The notes below the pieces were generated by a model. It was given only the letters and a program-made list of their open reading frames with translations, was not told the DNA's origin and did not search any database. A stretch of 64,000 bases of DNA, taken from assembly GCA_902728285.1 (NCBI GenBank), contig CACVBU010000485.1, forward strand, positions 62,001 through 126,000, read 5' to 3'. Position 1 is the stretch's first letter; every line of letters begins with the position of its first letter. Made by a program: the position numbers and the translations under genes. This document shows, in pieces, positions 12,301 to 23,300 of this stretch. Origin of the DNA: Clytia hemisphaerica. Lineage: Eukaryota; Cnidaria; Hydrozoa; Leptothecata; Clytiidae.

Positions 12301-15116
12301 TTGTATAATTAATCTCTTGTTATCAAGCTACGTTATCAGCTAGACTTCTAGCGTTTCGAGTGCTTTATTTGTTTATCGTTATTGAGTCCCTTGAGTTTTA
12401 TGTTATGTAGTGAACATAGGGTAGCACTATCAAAGGCAGAACCACTGGTGTAAAAGCTATATTGTTAAGAAAAGAGTGGTGTGTTCAAACCCTAGCCCGA
12501 ACAGGAATAAGATCTCTCGAGTGGCAAACACTTTGTACATACCTTTGTAGTTAATTCGCTCAGATTCCCTTCCAGTGTCTTTACTTTATCTTCTAAAGAA
12601 CTGCAAAAATGAATATTAAATAACTTTTTTGAAATGGAATAAGGATGGTTGAATGTTTGTTTCCCAGCTGTCAGACGCTAGAGACAAAGAAGGGGTATGC
12701 ACTCTTGGATGGGAAATAAAGCCACTTATGTCTATCTGAAACGCATGAACCGCGTGGTTTTCACGCAAACGCCATATTGAAAAATACGCCGCGTGAAACA
12801 AAGATAGCATTAATTCAATCCGCGATTCTAAAAGCGGCGCAAATTCCTCTCTAACCCTTCGGTGGGTATCAGCCATTTAAAAAAAATGAAACGATAACCA
12901 ACCTTGAGTTTGATTCCATTTCTTTCCTTTCATCTTCCAAAGCTTTAATCTTACTTTCCAAACATACCATTTCCAACTGTCAAAGAAGAAATGAAACGAT
13001 AATTAAAGGTTGTATTTTTACATAAGTTCTCCCGTTTCATATCAAACACATATTTCATATCAGGACAGTGTCTCCCTATTGTTATACAGTGCCGTAGGAA
13101 GCATTTTCATATTGGGGGGGGGGGCTGAAGTTTGGTGACACCGCGAAGACCAACCATGGTTTGGGCCGAGGGGGGAAATTTTGAAAATTTGAATTCTAGA
13201 TTGCTTAAAAATACACTCAAAACATGCACATAAAGACAATTATGATAAATTAAAAAAGAAAAACTTTGCATTTTGCAAAATAACCATTTTTGAAAAAATT
13301 ATTGGGGGGGGGGGGGGCATAGCCCCCCTTGCCCCCCCCCCCCAGTTGCTACGGCACTGTTATATTATGCTGATATAAGCAAAAAATGTTTTTCTTTTCC
13401 TTTTCCTGACCAATCTTGCTCCACATCCGTGTCAATCCAATGTGAAAAAGCTTGTGAATTAAAATTGATGAGTATTAAGCAAACGATGTCACTCTTAACC
13501 TTTAAGATTTGCTACAGTGATCGTTATACTTGGTGCTTTCTGATCAGGAGTCAAGCGCATTTACAACTTGACTATTATTGGTAGGTGTAAGTCAAAATGA
13601 CGTCATATTTTCTAACAGAAGTACTCGAAAAAAAAACTGGATTTTGACCACTGTCTTTCTAATTTTAGTAACAGACAATGGTCAAATTCTGGCTGCTTTC
13701 GGGTGTTTCCGTTAAACGAATAACTTAAGGCCGGTCTCCAATTGCGCGCGCTGCGATCGCACTTTATCTGGAAAAGCTACCACGTTAATGGTCAAAAGAA
13801 AAATGAAGCAACTCCTTTTGCACGATCTGACGTATAACGGTTAAAGAAAGTTGAAATGTATTCAACTTTTTTTTCGAGCGCGCGCTACTGTACATTTTTA
13901 TGACGTAATCTTTTTTTCCAAACAAAAAGGATTGAAGCCAGAAGATATAATCGCAGCGCGCGCAAGCGGAGACCAGCCTCAAAAATAGATCCATCTAAAT
14001 CTGGAAACTAAGAAATTATTCTACCTTTCTTGATTCTGCTTCTTCGAAGAAATCATTTCTCATCTTCTGCATTTCTTCAACCTTCTCCTGTAGTCTCTCT
14101 TCAACCAACAAACGACGATTCTCCATGTTTTTCTGTTCTTGTATACTGCCATGAAAATTTCGTTCCATGTGTTTCAGTTCGTAATCTATCGATTCGCATC
14201 TTTGTTGAAGATCGAAACATCGTTGTTGTGAGATCTCAAGTTCAGCTTGTAGACGACAACTACACTCGCAAGAGATTATGTTTTCTTGTTTGGACTGTAA
14301 ATAGATAAAAGGAATATTACCAAAGCGTCTCATTTGACACCCCCCTTCTCACAGACCAACTGGGAACCCTCCCACTGGAAAACTAGCCAAGATATCCCCG
14401 GTGGAAAATTATCCTCCAATTTTTGTCCCACTGAAAATAATCAAGTAAACCAATCCTCGCTGCAAAATATTCTGCTAACTTTCCCAATCTCTTCTTTTCT
14501 AAATATCCATCGAATTTCTGACCTGAAAACAACAGAATTTAATTCGCAGGCCATAAAAATATGGGAATATCAACCCCCGAGTTTCGGTCGTTACTTTTAC
14601 CCCCACTGGTTGAAAAAATCCTACCGGGTCTGTGAGAAGGGGGTGTCATCTGTAACTCGAACTTAACGAAGTTTAACTTTTACTTTTGCGAAGCTCCACT
14701 TTTGCATGAAATGGTGTGTAAATTTGACCGGTGAGACAAATTGTGAATTTCTATTGAATAATCTCAGTCCACGCTTGATAATCGTAAATTCGCAAGTTCA
14801 GTATTAAACTAATGCTAGTTTGGAGGAAAATGTAGAATACCTTTTGCAAGCTGTCTTCGCAGTCTGCTAATTCATCAGCAATTTCTTCCTTTTCTTTTCT
14901 CAATTTATCTTTCTCTTGAATCAAAACATCTTTCTCTCCTCTCTGTATCTCCAATTCTTTCTCAAGAGTGGTGATCTTTTGTTGGTAGGAGATATTGTCC
15001 TTCTTCACATCCGAGATTTGTTTTTTGATGCCATCAATAGATAACTGGTATTCTGCTGCGTAGCTTTGAATAGAAGCTTGTAATGAAGAGTACTTTCTTT
15101 CTTTATGGCAAGTCAT
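6347..15116 (-). CDS. uncharacterised long coiled-coil protein, 13 exons
   Basis: Thirteen exons on the minus strand: 15116-14841, 14294-14025, 12976-12903, 12600-12543, 12119-12039, 11137-11009, 10574-10500, 9726-9632, 9294-9220, 8802-8650, 7866-7768, 7552-7462 and 6517-6347. They total 1647 nt with every phase matching, giving 548 residues. Almost all of it is heptad-patterned, Glu/Lys/Gln-rich coiled coil without a recognisable globular domain. A cysteine cluster CECSC opens exon 2, and a basic KKKFKALAKRL segment lies in exon 5. The last 25 residues are Ser/Thr/Arg-rich and not coiled, ending ITGAP. I cannot assign a family: rootletin-, CCDC- or myosin-tail-like matches would be expected from composition alone. 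The start ATG follows an A-rich leader; a further 5' coding exon cannot be excluded. Confidence 0.82.
6679..6958. mobile_element. AAGCAT-word inverted-repeat element
   Basis: Begins ACATGTTTTTTTTTATAAGC and ends with ATGCTTATAAG, then TATAAAA and ACATGT. ATGCTTA/TAAGCAT recurs about eight times inside, each near AGGCT or AAGGCT. About 90 percent of positions appear shared with 28355-28643 by eye. It lies in the region 5' of the coiled-coil gene's last exon. Confidence 0.8.
7174..7276. mobile_element. GGGCCCGGTTGTTCAAA hairpin MITE
   Basis: GGGCCCGGTTGTTCAAAAG and its inverse CTTTTGAACAACCGGGCCC enclose about 65 bp that also folds back on TTAATC/GATTAA. It lies in an intron of the coiled-coil gene. 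Confidence 0.75.
7897..8055. repeat. pogo/Tigger-like TTCGAAT repeat element
   Basis: Begins ACAGTCGACTCTCGCTAATT and carries repeated TTCGAATTA(C/T)AGA phrases. Relatives lie at 8868-9050, 21390-21535, 50110-50245, 50955-51100, 57880-58050, 58620-58910, 59910-60210 and 63625-63805. Ends of the form CAGTTGACTCTCGCTAATTC resemble those of pogo/Tigger-type elements. Confidence 0.6.
8297..8404. mobile_element. short foldback element with GGACCCAAC arms
   Basis: Arms ACGGACCCAACACCTGATT and its near-inverse AATCAGCTGCTGGGTCCGT enclose GTGACGTATTGAC...TTACGTCAC. The outer sequence TTGCAATGTC is mirrored by GATGTAATG. A truncated relative lies at about 31855-31905. Confidence 0.6.
8406..8583. mobile_element. 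MITE with ACTTTAGGCGTACAAACTTT arms
   Basis: The left arm ACTTTAGGCGTACAAACTTT is mirrored by AAAGTTTGTATGCCTAAAGT. CGCGAGCAGAAACTTTCGCG blocks repeat in both arms. A shorter relative occurs near 60530-60620 in a SIDT intron. Confidence 0.65.
8868..9050. repeat. pogo/Tigger-like TTCGAAT repeat element
   Basis: ACAGTTGACTCTCGCTAATT at the left and a GTGAGGGTTTACTGTA end at the right, with several TTCGAAT phrases. It is inserted in an intron of the coiled-coil gene. Confidence 0.6.
9793..10258. mobile_element. poly-G/C inverted-repeat element with CATAGTGTCC ends
   Basis: The ends are CATAGTGTCC and GGACACTATG. Each end is followed by runs of C or G and a phrase containing AATGGAAAATTTTCATTCTA, present twice in the same orientation. 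The element at 24826-25666 has closely similar CATAGTGTGCACCCC ends. Confidence 0.7.
10778..10998. mobile_element. GTTCTTA-word inverted-repeat element
   Basis: Starts TTTTATAAGAACCAGTAGAT and ends TTCTTATAAAAGAAAAAGAG. GAGCCTCAAATTGCTCTTAT and GTTCTTA phrases lie inside. It is close to 3540-3775 and lies just downstream of exon 6 of the coiled-coil gene. Confidence 0.6.
11340..11425 (-). repeat. tRNA-like sequence, probably SINE or tRNA relic
   Basis: On the minus strand a box A-like CGTAGTGGAGTGATAGC is followed about 30 nt later by the box B-like GCGGGTTCAATCACC. No convincing anticodon arm or acceptor pairing was found, so I do not call a functional tRNA gene. Confidence 0.4.
12405..12515 (+). 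repeat. tRNA-like sequence, probably SINE relic
   Basis: GGGTAGCACTATC and a box B-like GTGTTCAAACCCTAG lie about 60 nt apart on the plus strand. The cloverleaf is not convincing. It is in an intron of the coiled-coil gene. Confidence 0.35.
13087..13359. mobile_element. MITE with CAGTGCCGTAG ends and homopolymer G/C
   Basis: CAGTGCCGTAGGAAGC at the left is mirrored by GTTGCTACGGCACTG. T/A-rich duplications flank both sides. Inside are a G run near 13115, a second near 13305 and a C run near 13340. Confidence 0.7.
13380..13500. repeat. dispersed repeat, inverted copy at 30600-30725
   Basis: The phrases TTGCTCCACATCCGTGTCAA and TGTGAAAAAGCTTGTGAATT recur in reverse orientation at about 30620-30700. 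The same order of blocks is kept over roughly 115 bp. Confidence 0.6.
13729..13979. mobile_element. MITE with GC-rich GGTCTCC...GCGCGC inverted ends
   Basis: GGTCTCCAATTGCGCGCGCT at the left is mirrored by AGCGCGCGCAAGCGGAGACC at the right. The ends are strikingly GC-rich in an AT-rich genome, and the centre also contains GAGCGCGCGC. Confidence 0.7.
14336..14647. mobile_element. inverted-repeat element with GACACCCCC...CTCACAGACC ends
   Basis: GACACCCCCCTTCTCACAGA is mirrored by TCTGTGAGAAGGGGGTGTC, and the pairing extends inward through CCCACTGG blocks. It lies in the first intron of the coiled-coil gene. A second copy is at 22104-22405, and a longer relative with ACACCCCTGTCTCACAGCCC ends is at 45228-46187. 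Confidence 0.75.
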
Positions 15117-15707
15117 TTTCGTTTTTGTTTTGTGTGTTGTGACTTGGCCAGTTGCGGAAAACGTTAAATATGAAAGTGAAAGTGATATTGCATTGCAATG
15201 TCTTCGACGTCAATTTGTTTTCCAAGTGACGTCAATTTTTTCTGGGAGTTCTAGAGTGCCATCATCATTTTTCTTTCATTAAAAATATCAACGAAGGTTG
15301 AGTAAACCACTGAGATTCATATAAACCTTTGGCAGAATTCCTCGATCCTGGATAAACAAAGTCTTTATCGGACGTTCTTTTTTTTTGAAAGTGGTCTGGG
15401 TTTATAAAGATCAGTGATGGTAACCAGATGACGCGGGGTCCTAACCCAATTTTAACCCTTTATTCAACTAGATTTTGGTGCCTAGGTTGGTACACGTTTT
15501 TTTGACCTACCTAGAGGTCCTATAAATTAACCTGTGTTTGTCCGTTCGTTCGTCTGTTACCAACCTTTCTCGGGATTAAATCATAGGAATTTTATGATTT
15601 TTGGTACAAAGGGGCAGAATGGTGACTACCAAAATGTGACGGAGCCCGATTTTCGAAAAAATATGAAAAAGCTCATTTTTCGGGTTGTTATAGGGCCCCC
15701 CCCCCCA

Positions 15708-15877
15708 GTGGTTTGCGTGAATGCGTGAATGGGCTTTTTTGGTTGCGTGAATGCGTGAAAATCGAAAAAAAATTGCGTGAATGCGTGAATTGAAAAAACT
15801 TGCGTGAACGTGAAAATCCATATTTCTATTGCGTGAATGCGTGAATCTGCCCTGTTTTCTGCGTGAACGCGTGAATT
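15708..15877. repeat. TGCGTGAA short interspersed tandem words
   Basis: The word TGCGTGAA (often TGCGTGAATGCGTGAA) occurs about a dozen times, separated by short unrelated A/T-rich spacers. The same pattern returns at 17162-17232, including a nearby homopolymer G/C run. Confidence 0.7.
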
Positions 15878-17161
15878 TTTCCTTTTCACAGTTTGTAGAA
15901 AACCCCAAGGTGCGCACCTATCCGAAATTCAAGCACAAAAAAATCAGCAACTTTCAAATTCTCTATTTTATAAAACGATTCATGATTTAGATGCGCTTTC
16001 TAGCAATCTAGACACCTTAAACTTCCAGATTTTTTTGCTCGGGTCAACAATGTATTGGCCCTCGAATCTTAAATAACTCTAATTTGCCCCCTTGAAAGTG
16101 TTTGTTTAAGATAAAACCATGGTTACGCATGATGAGTGATCCAGGGCCAGGGCCAGCCAGGGCCAGAGCCACTGGGGGCAGGAGGCGGCCATGACTTCAC
16201 CACGTTTTTGCAAATAAAAAGAAACTTATTTCAAAGAAATTTTTACCCATGATGTAGACTTTCGATAACCTGATTTCTTGGCAAAATTAGTCCGAAATGG
16301 AGTCGTATTTAAGCACCCTCTGGGGGTTAAAATAGAAATTTTCTCCTGTCGGCGCAAAACATGGTTGCGCCTCCTTGTCACTATTTTTTCGGCCCCTCCC
16401 CTCCAGGAAATTAATTCGCGAGCCCTGATTAAAACCTTTCTTTTTAGATTTTTTGATCGCTTCGCTCGCAACAAATGTTCATTCTTTTACCTCATTTTAC
16501 AAGCTATCAAGCGATCGTGCCTTGCCTCTAACGAATTTAGACTACATTCTTTTTCAATGGTGTTAAAGAGATCACTTTTAGCCAAACGCGAGTGACAGAA
16601 ATGCAAAAATTTCCTCTCTGCGTAAACCATAGTTGCACCTCCTTACCCCTGAGCTAAGCATCATGGTGTCATACTCGAGTTTGTTTGACCTATTTTTGAT
16701 AATGGTTAAGCTATTTTTTGTACAAAAATTCGCCTGCGGCGCATATCTTTTCACTTACTATCGCGATACGTTAACTGCAGAAGCTTCACCTTTTCCAATC
16801 GATTGTGACAAGTTAGAAGAATCAAATATTTTGCGTGATGGCATGTGATTAAAGTTGAAAAATTACGTAACACTTTCTATTTGGGGGCTTCTTATGACGC
16901 TACCAAACACGGTGTTTTATAGTCAGGTCTACAGGAAAAAATCACTAATGAGTTAAGTTTTTCTCAATTGCATGACCAGATCCGGTCGAATAATATCTCG
17001 AGTACAGCCTTGTCATACTTTTTTATACAAATCGAACGTTTTACTCCATAATGGCGGAAATTTCGTAAATTACGTAACTTAGCGAAATGTGAAAGACCTC
17101 TATTTTTGACATTTTCCCCGATTTTTTCCGAAAATTTCCCCGATTTCCCAAAAAATTGGGT

Positions 17162-17232
17162 TTGCGTGAATTTCGAGAAAAACTTGCGTGAATGCGTGAA
17201 TTGCGAAAAATTTTTGCGTGAATGCGTGAAAT
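17162..17232. repeat. second TGCGTGAA word cluster
   Basis: Five TGCGTGAA words with A-rich spacers, followed by a G run at about 17244. Its layout resembles 15708-15877 in the opposite order relative to the homopolymer. Confidence 0.65.
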
Positions 17233-18387
17233 TTGGGTCCGCTGGGGGGGCCTCTTATAGGGTTTTTTGAACTCTTTGAAAAATCTGTTCATTAGTATTT
17301 CCTGATTTTTTTATACAAAGACGTAAAATTAAATTGTGCTCAATATGAAAAAGTTCATTTTTCGAAAAAAACATTTTGGCACCAACTTGCCAAATTTCAA
17401 ATTATTCAGTTTTTGTTTCTACATTGCTTTCATTAAACTTTTATCATTCATTTTATAAACAGGTATGTCCAAAAAAGTATCGCTTGTTTATAAGAACATA
17501 AGGCTTCGATGTTAGACGACGGGTTTGATATAGTAGGTGTTAGTTTATTTATTTTGCATTTTATTTGATTACATAGATATTTTATCTTTCCAGCTATTTA
17601 TCAGGATTCTAGTATATAAAATAATGATTTGATTTTGATTTGATATTTTTATTATTTTCTTGTGATTTTGAATTATTTTAAATCGCGAACAAATGAACCA
17701 GCTGAGGAAAGAAATATCGAAACTTTTCTCACGAAGACTGCCATCTCTTTTGAAGTACATTTTTTATAAGAACAACTTCGTGACCTATATAACCGCATGG
17801 ATCAAGGAGGGAATGAATGGGTCATTCCAGTTTTTATTCGTTACCCCCCCCCCCCCCCCCCCCCCCCAATGGACGACATGGAATTTCCGTAGCAAATTGC
17901 TTTCAAGATAGTCTGGAATTTCCATGGAATTCCAATACTTTAATGCAAAATTAAGTAAAATTCATGGAATTCCGATACTTTCTCTTTAAAGTTTGCCTGG
18001 AATTCCGTGCCAAAATTTATTTCAAAAATTGGTGTCATCCATTAGGGGGTGATGTTTTTTTTTCTGGAATGGCCCAATTTGTCTCTTCTAAAAATTATTA
18101 CTGTACTTAGAAAAGCCTTCTCTCATGGCGTACTAAAATATCTATAAACAAACTGGAAGCGGGTAGACTAAGGAGACTTTAGCCTCTCCACTTTTAAGTA
18201 AATGAGATGTTTTTATCAACTTCTTAGCAAATTTCATCTCATTTTGAGCCTTCAGCCTCCCCACTTTTACGGTGGTTCCGCTGGAGCCTGGAGCTACGTG
18301 CCTTACATATTGAGTCTGTGTGTGCCCGTCTTTCAAAATATTATTCCTTTAAGCGCTGCCTTTATTTGATATGAAGCTCCGATACGA

Positions 18388-18652
18388 TATTTTTTTTTAT
18401 AAGAATGGTGTTTTTTCATTTCATCATGGATATTCTTAACTTTTTGGCGAAAATCATCCAAAAATATTCTTACGGTATTCTTAGGTTAAGATCGAAATTG
18501 GCAATCTACAGGTTAAAATGCGTTAAAAATGGCATTCTTAGGTTCAGTTGCTAAATTCCATGATGGTGGTATTCTTAGCATATTCTTTATAGTTTTTTTT
18601 CCGTTTTCATCATGACATTCTTATAAAGTATATTCTTATAAAAAAGCGTGTA
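18388..18652. mobile_element. AAGAATA-word inverted-repeat element
   Basis: Left end TTTTTTTTTATAAGAATGG, right end TATTCTTATAAAAAAGCGTG. Between them (T/C)ATTCTTA recurs about nine times, in the places where related elements have GTTCTTA. Confidence 0.7.
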
Positions 18653-19705
18653 TGTTCTTATAAGAAACTAGCGCCCCTGCCAAATGACTGCCCCTTTCCT
18701 TCAAAGAGCCACCGCTGAAACAATTATTTCATTGTACGCTCACATAAAAGCTTTACTTGTAAACAACCCTTTCAACTTAGTCTACACAATAGACAGATCC
18801 AGGCTATTAGGCCTTACTCTTGGTCTATAGGCACTGCTATAGGCGGCCACTAGTGACCCCCACTGGGAATTGCTTATTAATAGGTTTAAACATAATAGAC
18901 AACATTCACAAAATATGTTTATCAATAGATATTTTAAATAAAAGAATGTTTAAAACACAGCTGATTGGCGGCTTAGGTTTCGAAACTCTCTATTGTTTCA
19001 TTAAAACCTCAGTGCGCATGCGATTTATCTGGAGAATTTCAATATTCAAAACAAGAGCAGTGCTCATAGCCCGAAGAGTAGGAGTTTTACGCTCGAAACG
19101 AAGGAAGATATGACGTAGCCTACTTTCAACTATAATATTTACAACGCCTTTTGTTTGAAAGTATTCATTCATTCATTCATTAAAAATAAGATTTCTTTTA
19201 CGCCTTTGCACTCTAAACATTGAGAAGTTTCCAAAGTTTATTAGCTCACGCTCTCTAGTAGTATATTATTTTCAAAATCGATTTTGTTTTCTATTTTTCT
19301 ATATATTTTTTGCTGTTTCGACGGAAACTTGGTTTATTTGCATATCTGGTGTATAGAGCGAAAGATACTTGTGTTTTACAAAGGATTTTGTTGGTTAGAT
19401 ACTTGATTTCGACGGAAGTTTGCCCTAAAAATTGAATATTTTTATATAACTTTTTTACTTGATTGAATATTTCCTGGATTGTATTTTTGGTTGTTGGTTG
19501 ATTGAGGATGGCTTGGTTTTTGATTTGGTAAAAAGGCTTTCCCTCGTTTCCCCAGAGGGACTTTTCCCCACGAGCAAAAGGCGTGAAAAATTGAAAATTT
19601 GCTGACAAAGTCAAATAATAAACGAGAAAAACAAAAAATATTTCACACCCGCTTGTTACCGCTGCGTATAATTTGTTGAAAGAAACAATCTATTAAATTC
19701 ACCGA

Positions 19706-20326
19706 AGAATATTCATTCAACTTACACATTTCCATTTGGAGACTTTTGGAGAGCGGAGAGTTGCTTTGAGGAAGATATTCACTCATTTTTGAACGAATTT
19801 CAAAACAGACATACGTGACAAGAACGAGATAGGTCATTTTTATTATTTCGAAGATTCCGGAGACTCATTCAACTTACACATATTGCCATTTGGAGACTTT
19901 TGGAGAGCGGAGAGTTGTTTTGAGGAAATATTTACTCATTTTTGAACGAATTTCAAAACAGACATACGTGACAAGAACGAGATAGGTCATTTTTATTATT
20001 TCGAAGATTCCGGAGACTCCTTCAACTTACACATATTGCCATTTGGAGACTTTTGGAGAGCGGAGAGTTGTTTTGAGGAAATATTTACTCATTTTTGAAC
20101 GAATTTCAAAACAGACATACGTGACAAGAACGAGATAGGTCATTTTTATTATTTCGAAGATTCCGGAGACTCATTCAACTTACACATATTGCCATTTGGA
20201 GACTTTTGGAGAGCGGAGAGTTGTTTTGAGGAAATATTTACTCATTTTTGAACGAATTTCAAAAAAGCTACACGAGATAAGAACCAGGCCAGAGAGAACA
20301 TTTTGATTATTTCGGTGATCCTGGAG
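19706..20326 (+). repeat. four-copy 153-bp tandem array upstream of SEFIR receptor
   Basis: The phrase TTCAACTTACACAT recurs at 19716, 19868, 20021 and 20174, so the period is 152-153 bp. The copies are nearly identical and the last one decays about 30 bp before the receptor's ATG. Each full unit contains TTTCGAAGATTCCGGAGAC, which includes GAAGATTCCGGA (close to a heat-shock element) and an inverted CCGGAAT ETS-type core. It probably contains or duplicates the promoter/5' untranslated region. Confidence 0.85.
19990..20020 (+). promoter_or_regulatory. repeated GAAGATTCCGGA candidate regulatory site
   Basis: One representative of the site that recurs at about 19850, 20003 and 20156. GAAnnTTCnnGA matches a near-perfect heat-shock element arrangement, and TTCCGG is an inverted ETS core. 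The assignment is by motif only; no binding is shown. Confidence 0.3.
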
Positions 20327-20354
20327 AATCAATATTGCAGCTTTTGGATTGACG

Positions 20355-23300
20355 ATGAATCAATTTATCTCGATTTGCATCGTCATCCTGATTAAGGTAA
20401 AATATTTTTGGTTGATTTGGGTCCCAAATTTACGAATTTTCAAAATGTGACATTGTCGACTTTTGGTAATTTTTGACAATTTTCAGGGTGGAAATGAGAA
20501 AAAATGAAATGTTCTTGCCTCTACGGGGCATGACACTTCATAAGTGATTCTTTATCTCTGACAGTAAATTTTCCCTTTTGGACTGGAATTATCCGTAGTG
20601 TCACCCTCGCTAAATGAGTGGGTTCCATATCCCGGTGGGGGAAGTGACCTTGACGGCCGACCTGGATGTGCCGCTGGACTTTATAAAGCGGACCGTGTAA
20701 GATATGAATGTTTGGTAAATTTGGGACCCTGTCAGAACAAAAATAAAAATATTCTCTCATTTCCACCCTGAAAATTGTCCAAAATAACCAAAAATCAACC
20801 TTGCCAGAAACAGAACTTGTAATTGGTATAAAATTTGGCGGACCCTGTCAGATTAATTTAGAGCTATCAGGAACCCTGACCAGAGGCACGTCACCGAAGT
20901 GTATAAGTGCCTCCCCTGGGAGTCATTGCCACTAAAAGGGATTTAAGATCAAGTAACTCTGTTTAGATACAGTTTACACGTTGGGGTTCATTTTAGATGT
21001 CCTTCTAGAAGCGGGAACTCGACTACCTTTTGCTTTTAATGATTCTGATGGAGCGAAACAGGGGAGGAGTACATGATTTTTATGTACGAATAAACTATGT
21101 AAGAACATAAGGCTTCTATGACCAATATGTTGAGAACAAGTTAAGAACATTTTAAGGTTTGTGAACACCCAATTTCTTAGGAGAAAGGACAAAAATTCTC
21201 ACAAAATGGCGAGAATAAGAACATGTTAATGACTTTTTAGGGTTTAAACTCAAAAAGTTAAGAATATCCAAAGACTTTAAAATTCTGGGTGTTCTTATAA
21301 AAAAACGTGTAGTCCTATTGCAGCGCCATCACATTCAAATCAGAAAGTGAAGATACTATACGGCAGATTTTCTGAATATAGATGTCCTTTACAGTTGACG
21401 CTCTCTAATTCGATCTTCAAGGGGAATTGGATTTTCATCGAATAAGGGAGCGTCGTTTATGAGAGTTTCTTGTTGACGGCGACTTTCAATATTATCGAAT
21501 AATGGAGCGTATCGAATAGAGAACGTCAACTGTACTTCACCGTAATTACGAAATTATTTTTAACCTATCAAGCTTCGACAGCTGTGGATACGTACTAATT
21601 ACCCGTTGACGTCACCCTTCAACTTTCGAATGAAACATTTTCGGATGGGCACGTGCCTCAAACATGAAACAATAAAACAAAAGAAACAATTTCCTTTTAA
21701 AAATTTTTGTGAAAATTTTTTGATTACAATTACAAGGAACTTAAATAAAACAAAGTTTCTTGATATTAGATAATGTTCACTAATCTTCTTATTCGTACTA
21801 ATTCAGACTGTTGATTTCCTCCTAACCTTGCTTGACCCATAAACATAAAAAATGTTGCCCAAGTAATATAGGAAGACTTTAGTACATTTGCTTCTTTCTA
21901 TATTTTTTTTTAGCTCTTTACCATCAGTGAAGTTTGGGCTGATACTTGTGAGTCGTCTTTATCTTTCACGTTGTTTTGTAACATTAAAAATTGTTGGAAA
22001 ATCTTTCTAGATTTCTTTTGTAAGAAGGAATGAATTTTTGTTGAACCTCGGCTATTTTTTGTATTTTTAATAATTTTTTAACTCTTTTTACTCCCCCTTT
22101 AAACTCCCCCTTCTCACAGACCTACTCCACTAGGAACCCTTCCCACTTCCCATTGTCAAAAATATCGTCCTCAGTGGAAAGTTATATGCTCCAGTTTTCG
22201 TCCCCGGTGAAAATAGTCAAATAAACAAATCTGCAATATATTGTACTTTTTTTTTCCATCCCTACTGGATTTTGTGACCTGAAACAATGGAATCAAAATC
22301 CCAAGCTATAAAAACAGGGAAATATCAATCACCATCGAGTTTCAGTCCATAATTTTTGCCCCCACTGGATAAAAAAATCATACCGGGTCTGTGAGAAGGC
22401 GTGTACTCAAGCCAAGTGTTCTCTTCCTTTCTCTCTCCCGCGACTATTTACTTTCTTCTTTAGCGGACGAATTGAAAGCGAGTGTGGAGGAAGATTACTT
22501 GTTTTACGATGGCTCACTGGAAGATTTGAGATTGAACATCCACTGTCCACGATATCCCAATGGATCATATTATATGAAGATCACATGGGAACCTATTAAA
22601 GGTATTACACATTTTTTCTATAAGAACAAACTATATAAAAACATAAAGCTTCGGTGACGTCTATTTACCAAAATCTTTTCCCCGATTGCGAAATAAAAAG
22701 TTAAAATCTGGGAATTTTCTTAATTTTTTCGCCTTTCCATATAATGTAGCCTAATTAACTAAGCGCGTATCTACAAGTCTAAGGCACATGGCTTATGGCG
22801 CTATAGCGTTTTGGTTGCTTTTATAAGCAACTCCACTTCCGTTTTGTGAAAAATTTGATTCGAACACCCATGACATTATCATGTTTTTAGGTTTGCCAAG
22901 CTAAAAAACTTTCACTTTACGAGAAAGTAAAAAAAATTGGCAAATTTCAGGGCTTGAGCCTTAGCAACCTGGTTGCTTATAAAAAATGTGTACTACAAAT
23001 GGCATTATCTTCTTTCTTCACAGGGAACAGTTACTACTTCATCCACGTGAAACCTGTCGACGAATTTGGAGTTCAGATAAATACTACCAAGGTATTTCTT
23101 ATTGTGTTTGTCCACGTTTTTGGTCTACAAATAAGTTACTTCTTGTACCCGTTTTTATAAGAACAAGTTAAGAAGATTTTAAGGCTTCTCGGGGGGGGGG
23201 GTGAAGATATGTGCTCATTCAAATCTGGTTTGAGCTCCCTTATGATCAGTGCTCTTCATCGACCCGATGATTACAATCGTTTGTGCCTTGTATACAGCAC

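Larger units (their letters stand above)
15117..19705. other. intergenic repeats between divergent genes
   Basis: No exon I can support in 4.6 kb between the coiled-coil start and the receptor's upstream array. It holds TGCGTGAA repeats (15708-15877 and 17162-17232), G/C homopolymers (about 15695, 17245 and 17844-17868), and fragments of the TATAAGAACA element (17485-17530). A full TATTCTTA-word element lies at 18388-18652. Confidence 0.5.

Noticed and set aside
16278..16595. 105-codon plus-strand frame
   Set aside because: No splice signals, no recognisable domain, and an overlapping reverse frame of similar length.
18820..19172. Overlapping 97- and 60-codon frames on both strands
   Set aside because: Neither has splice context or a family match; likely chance.
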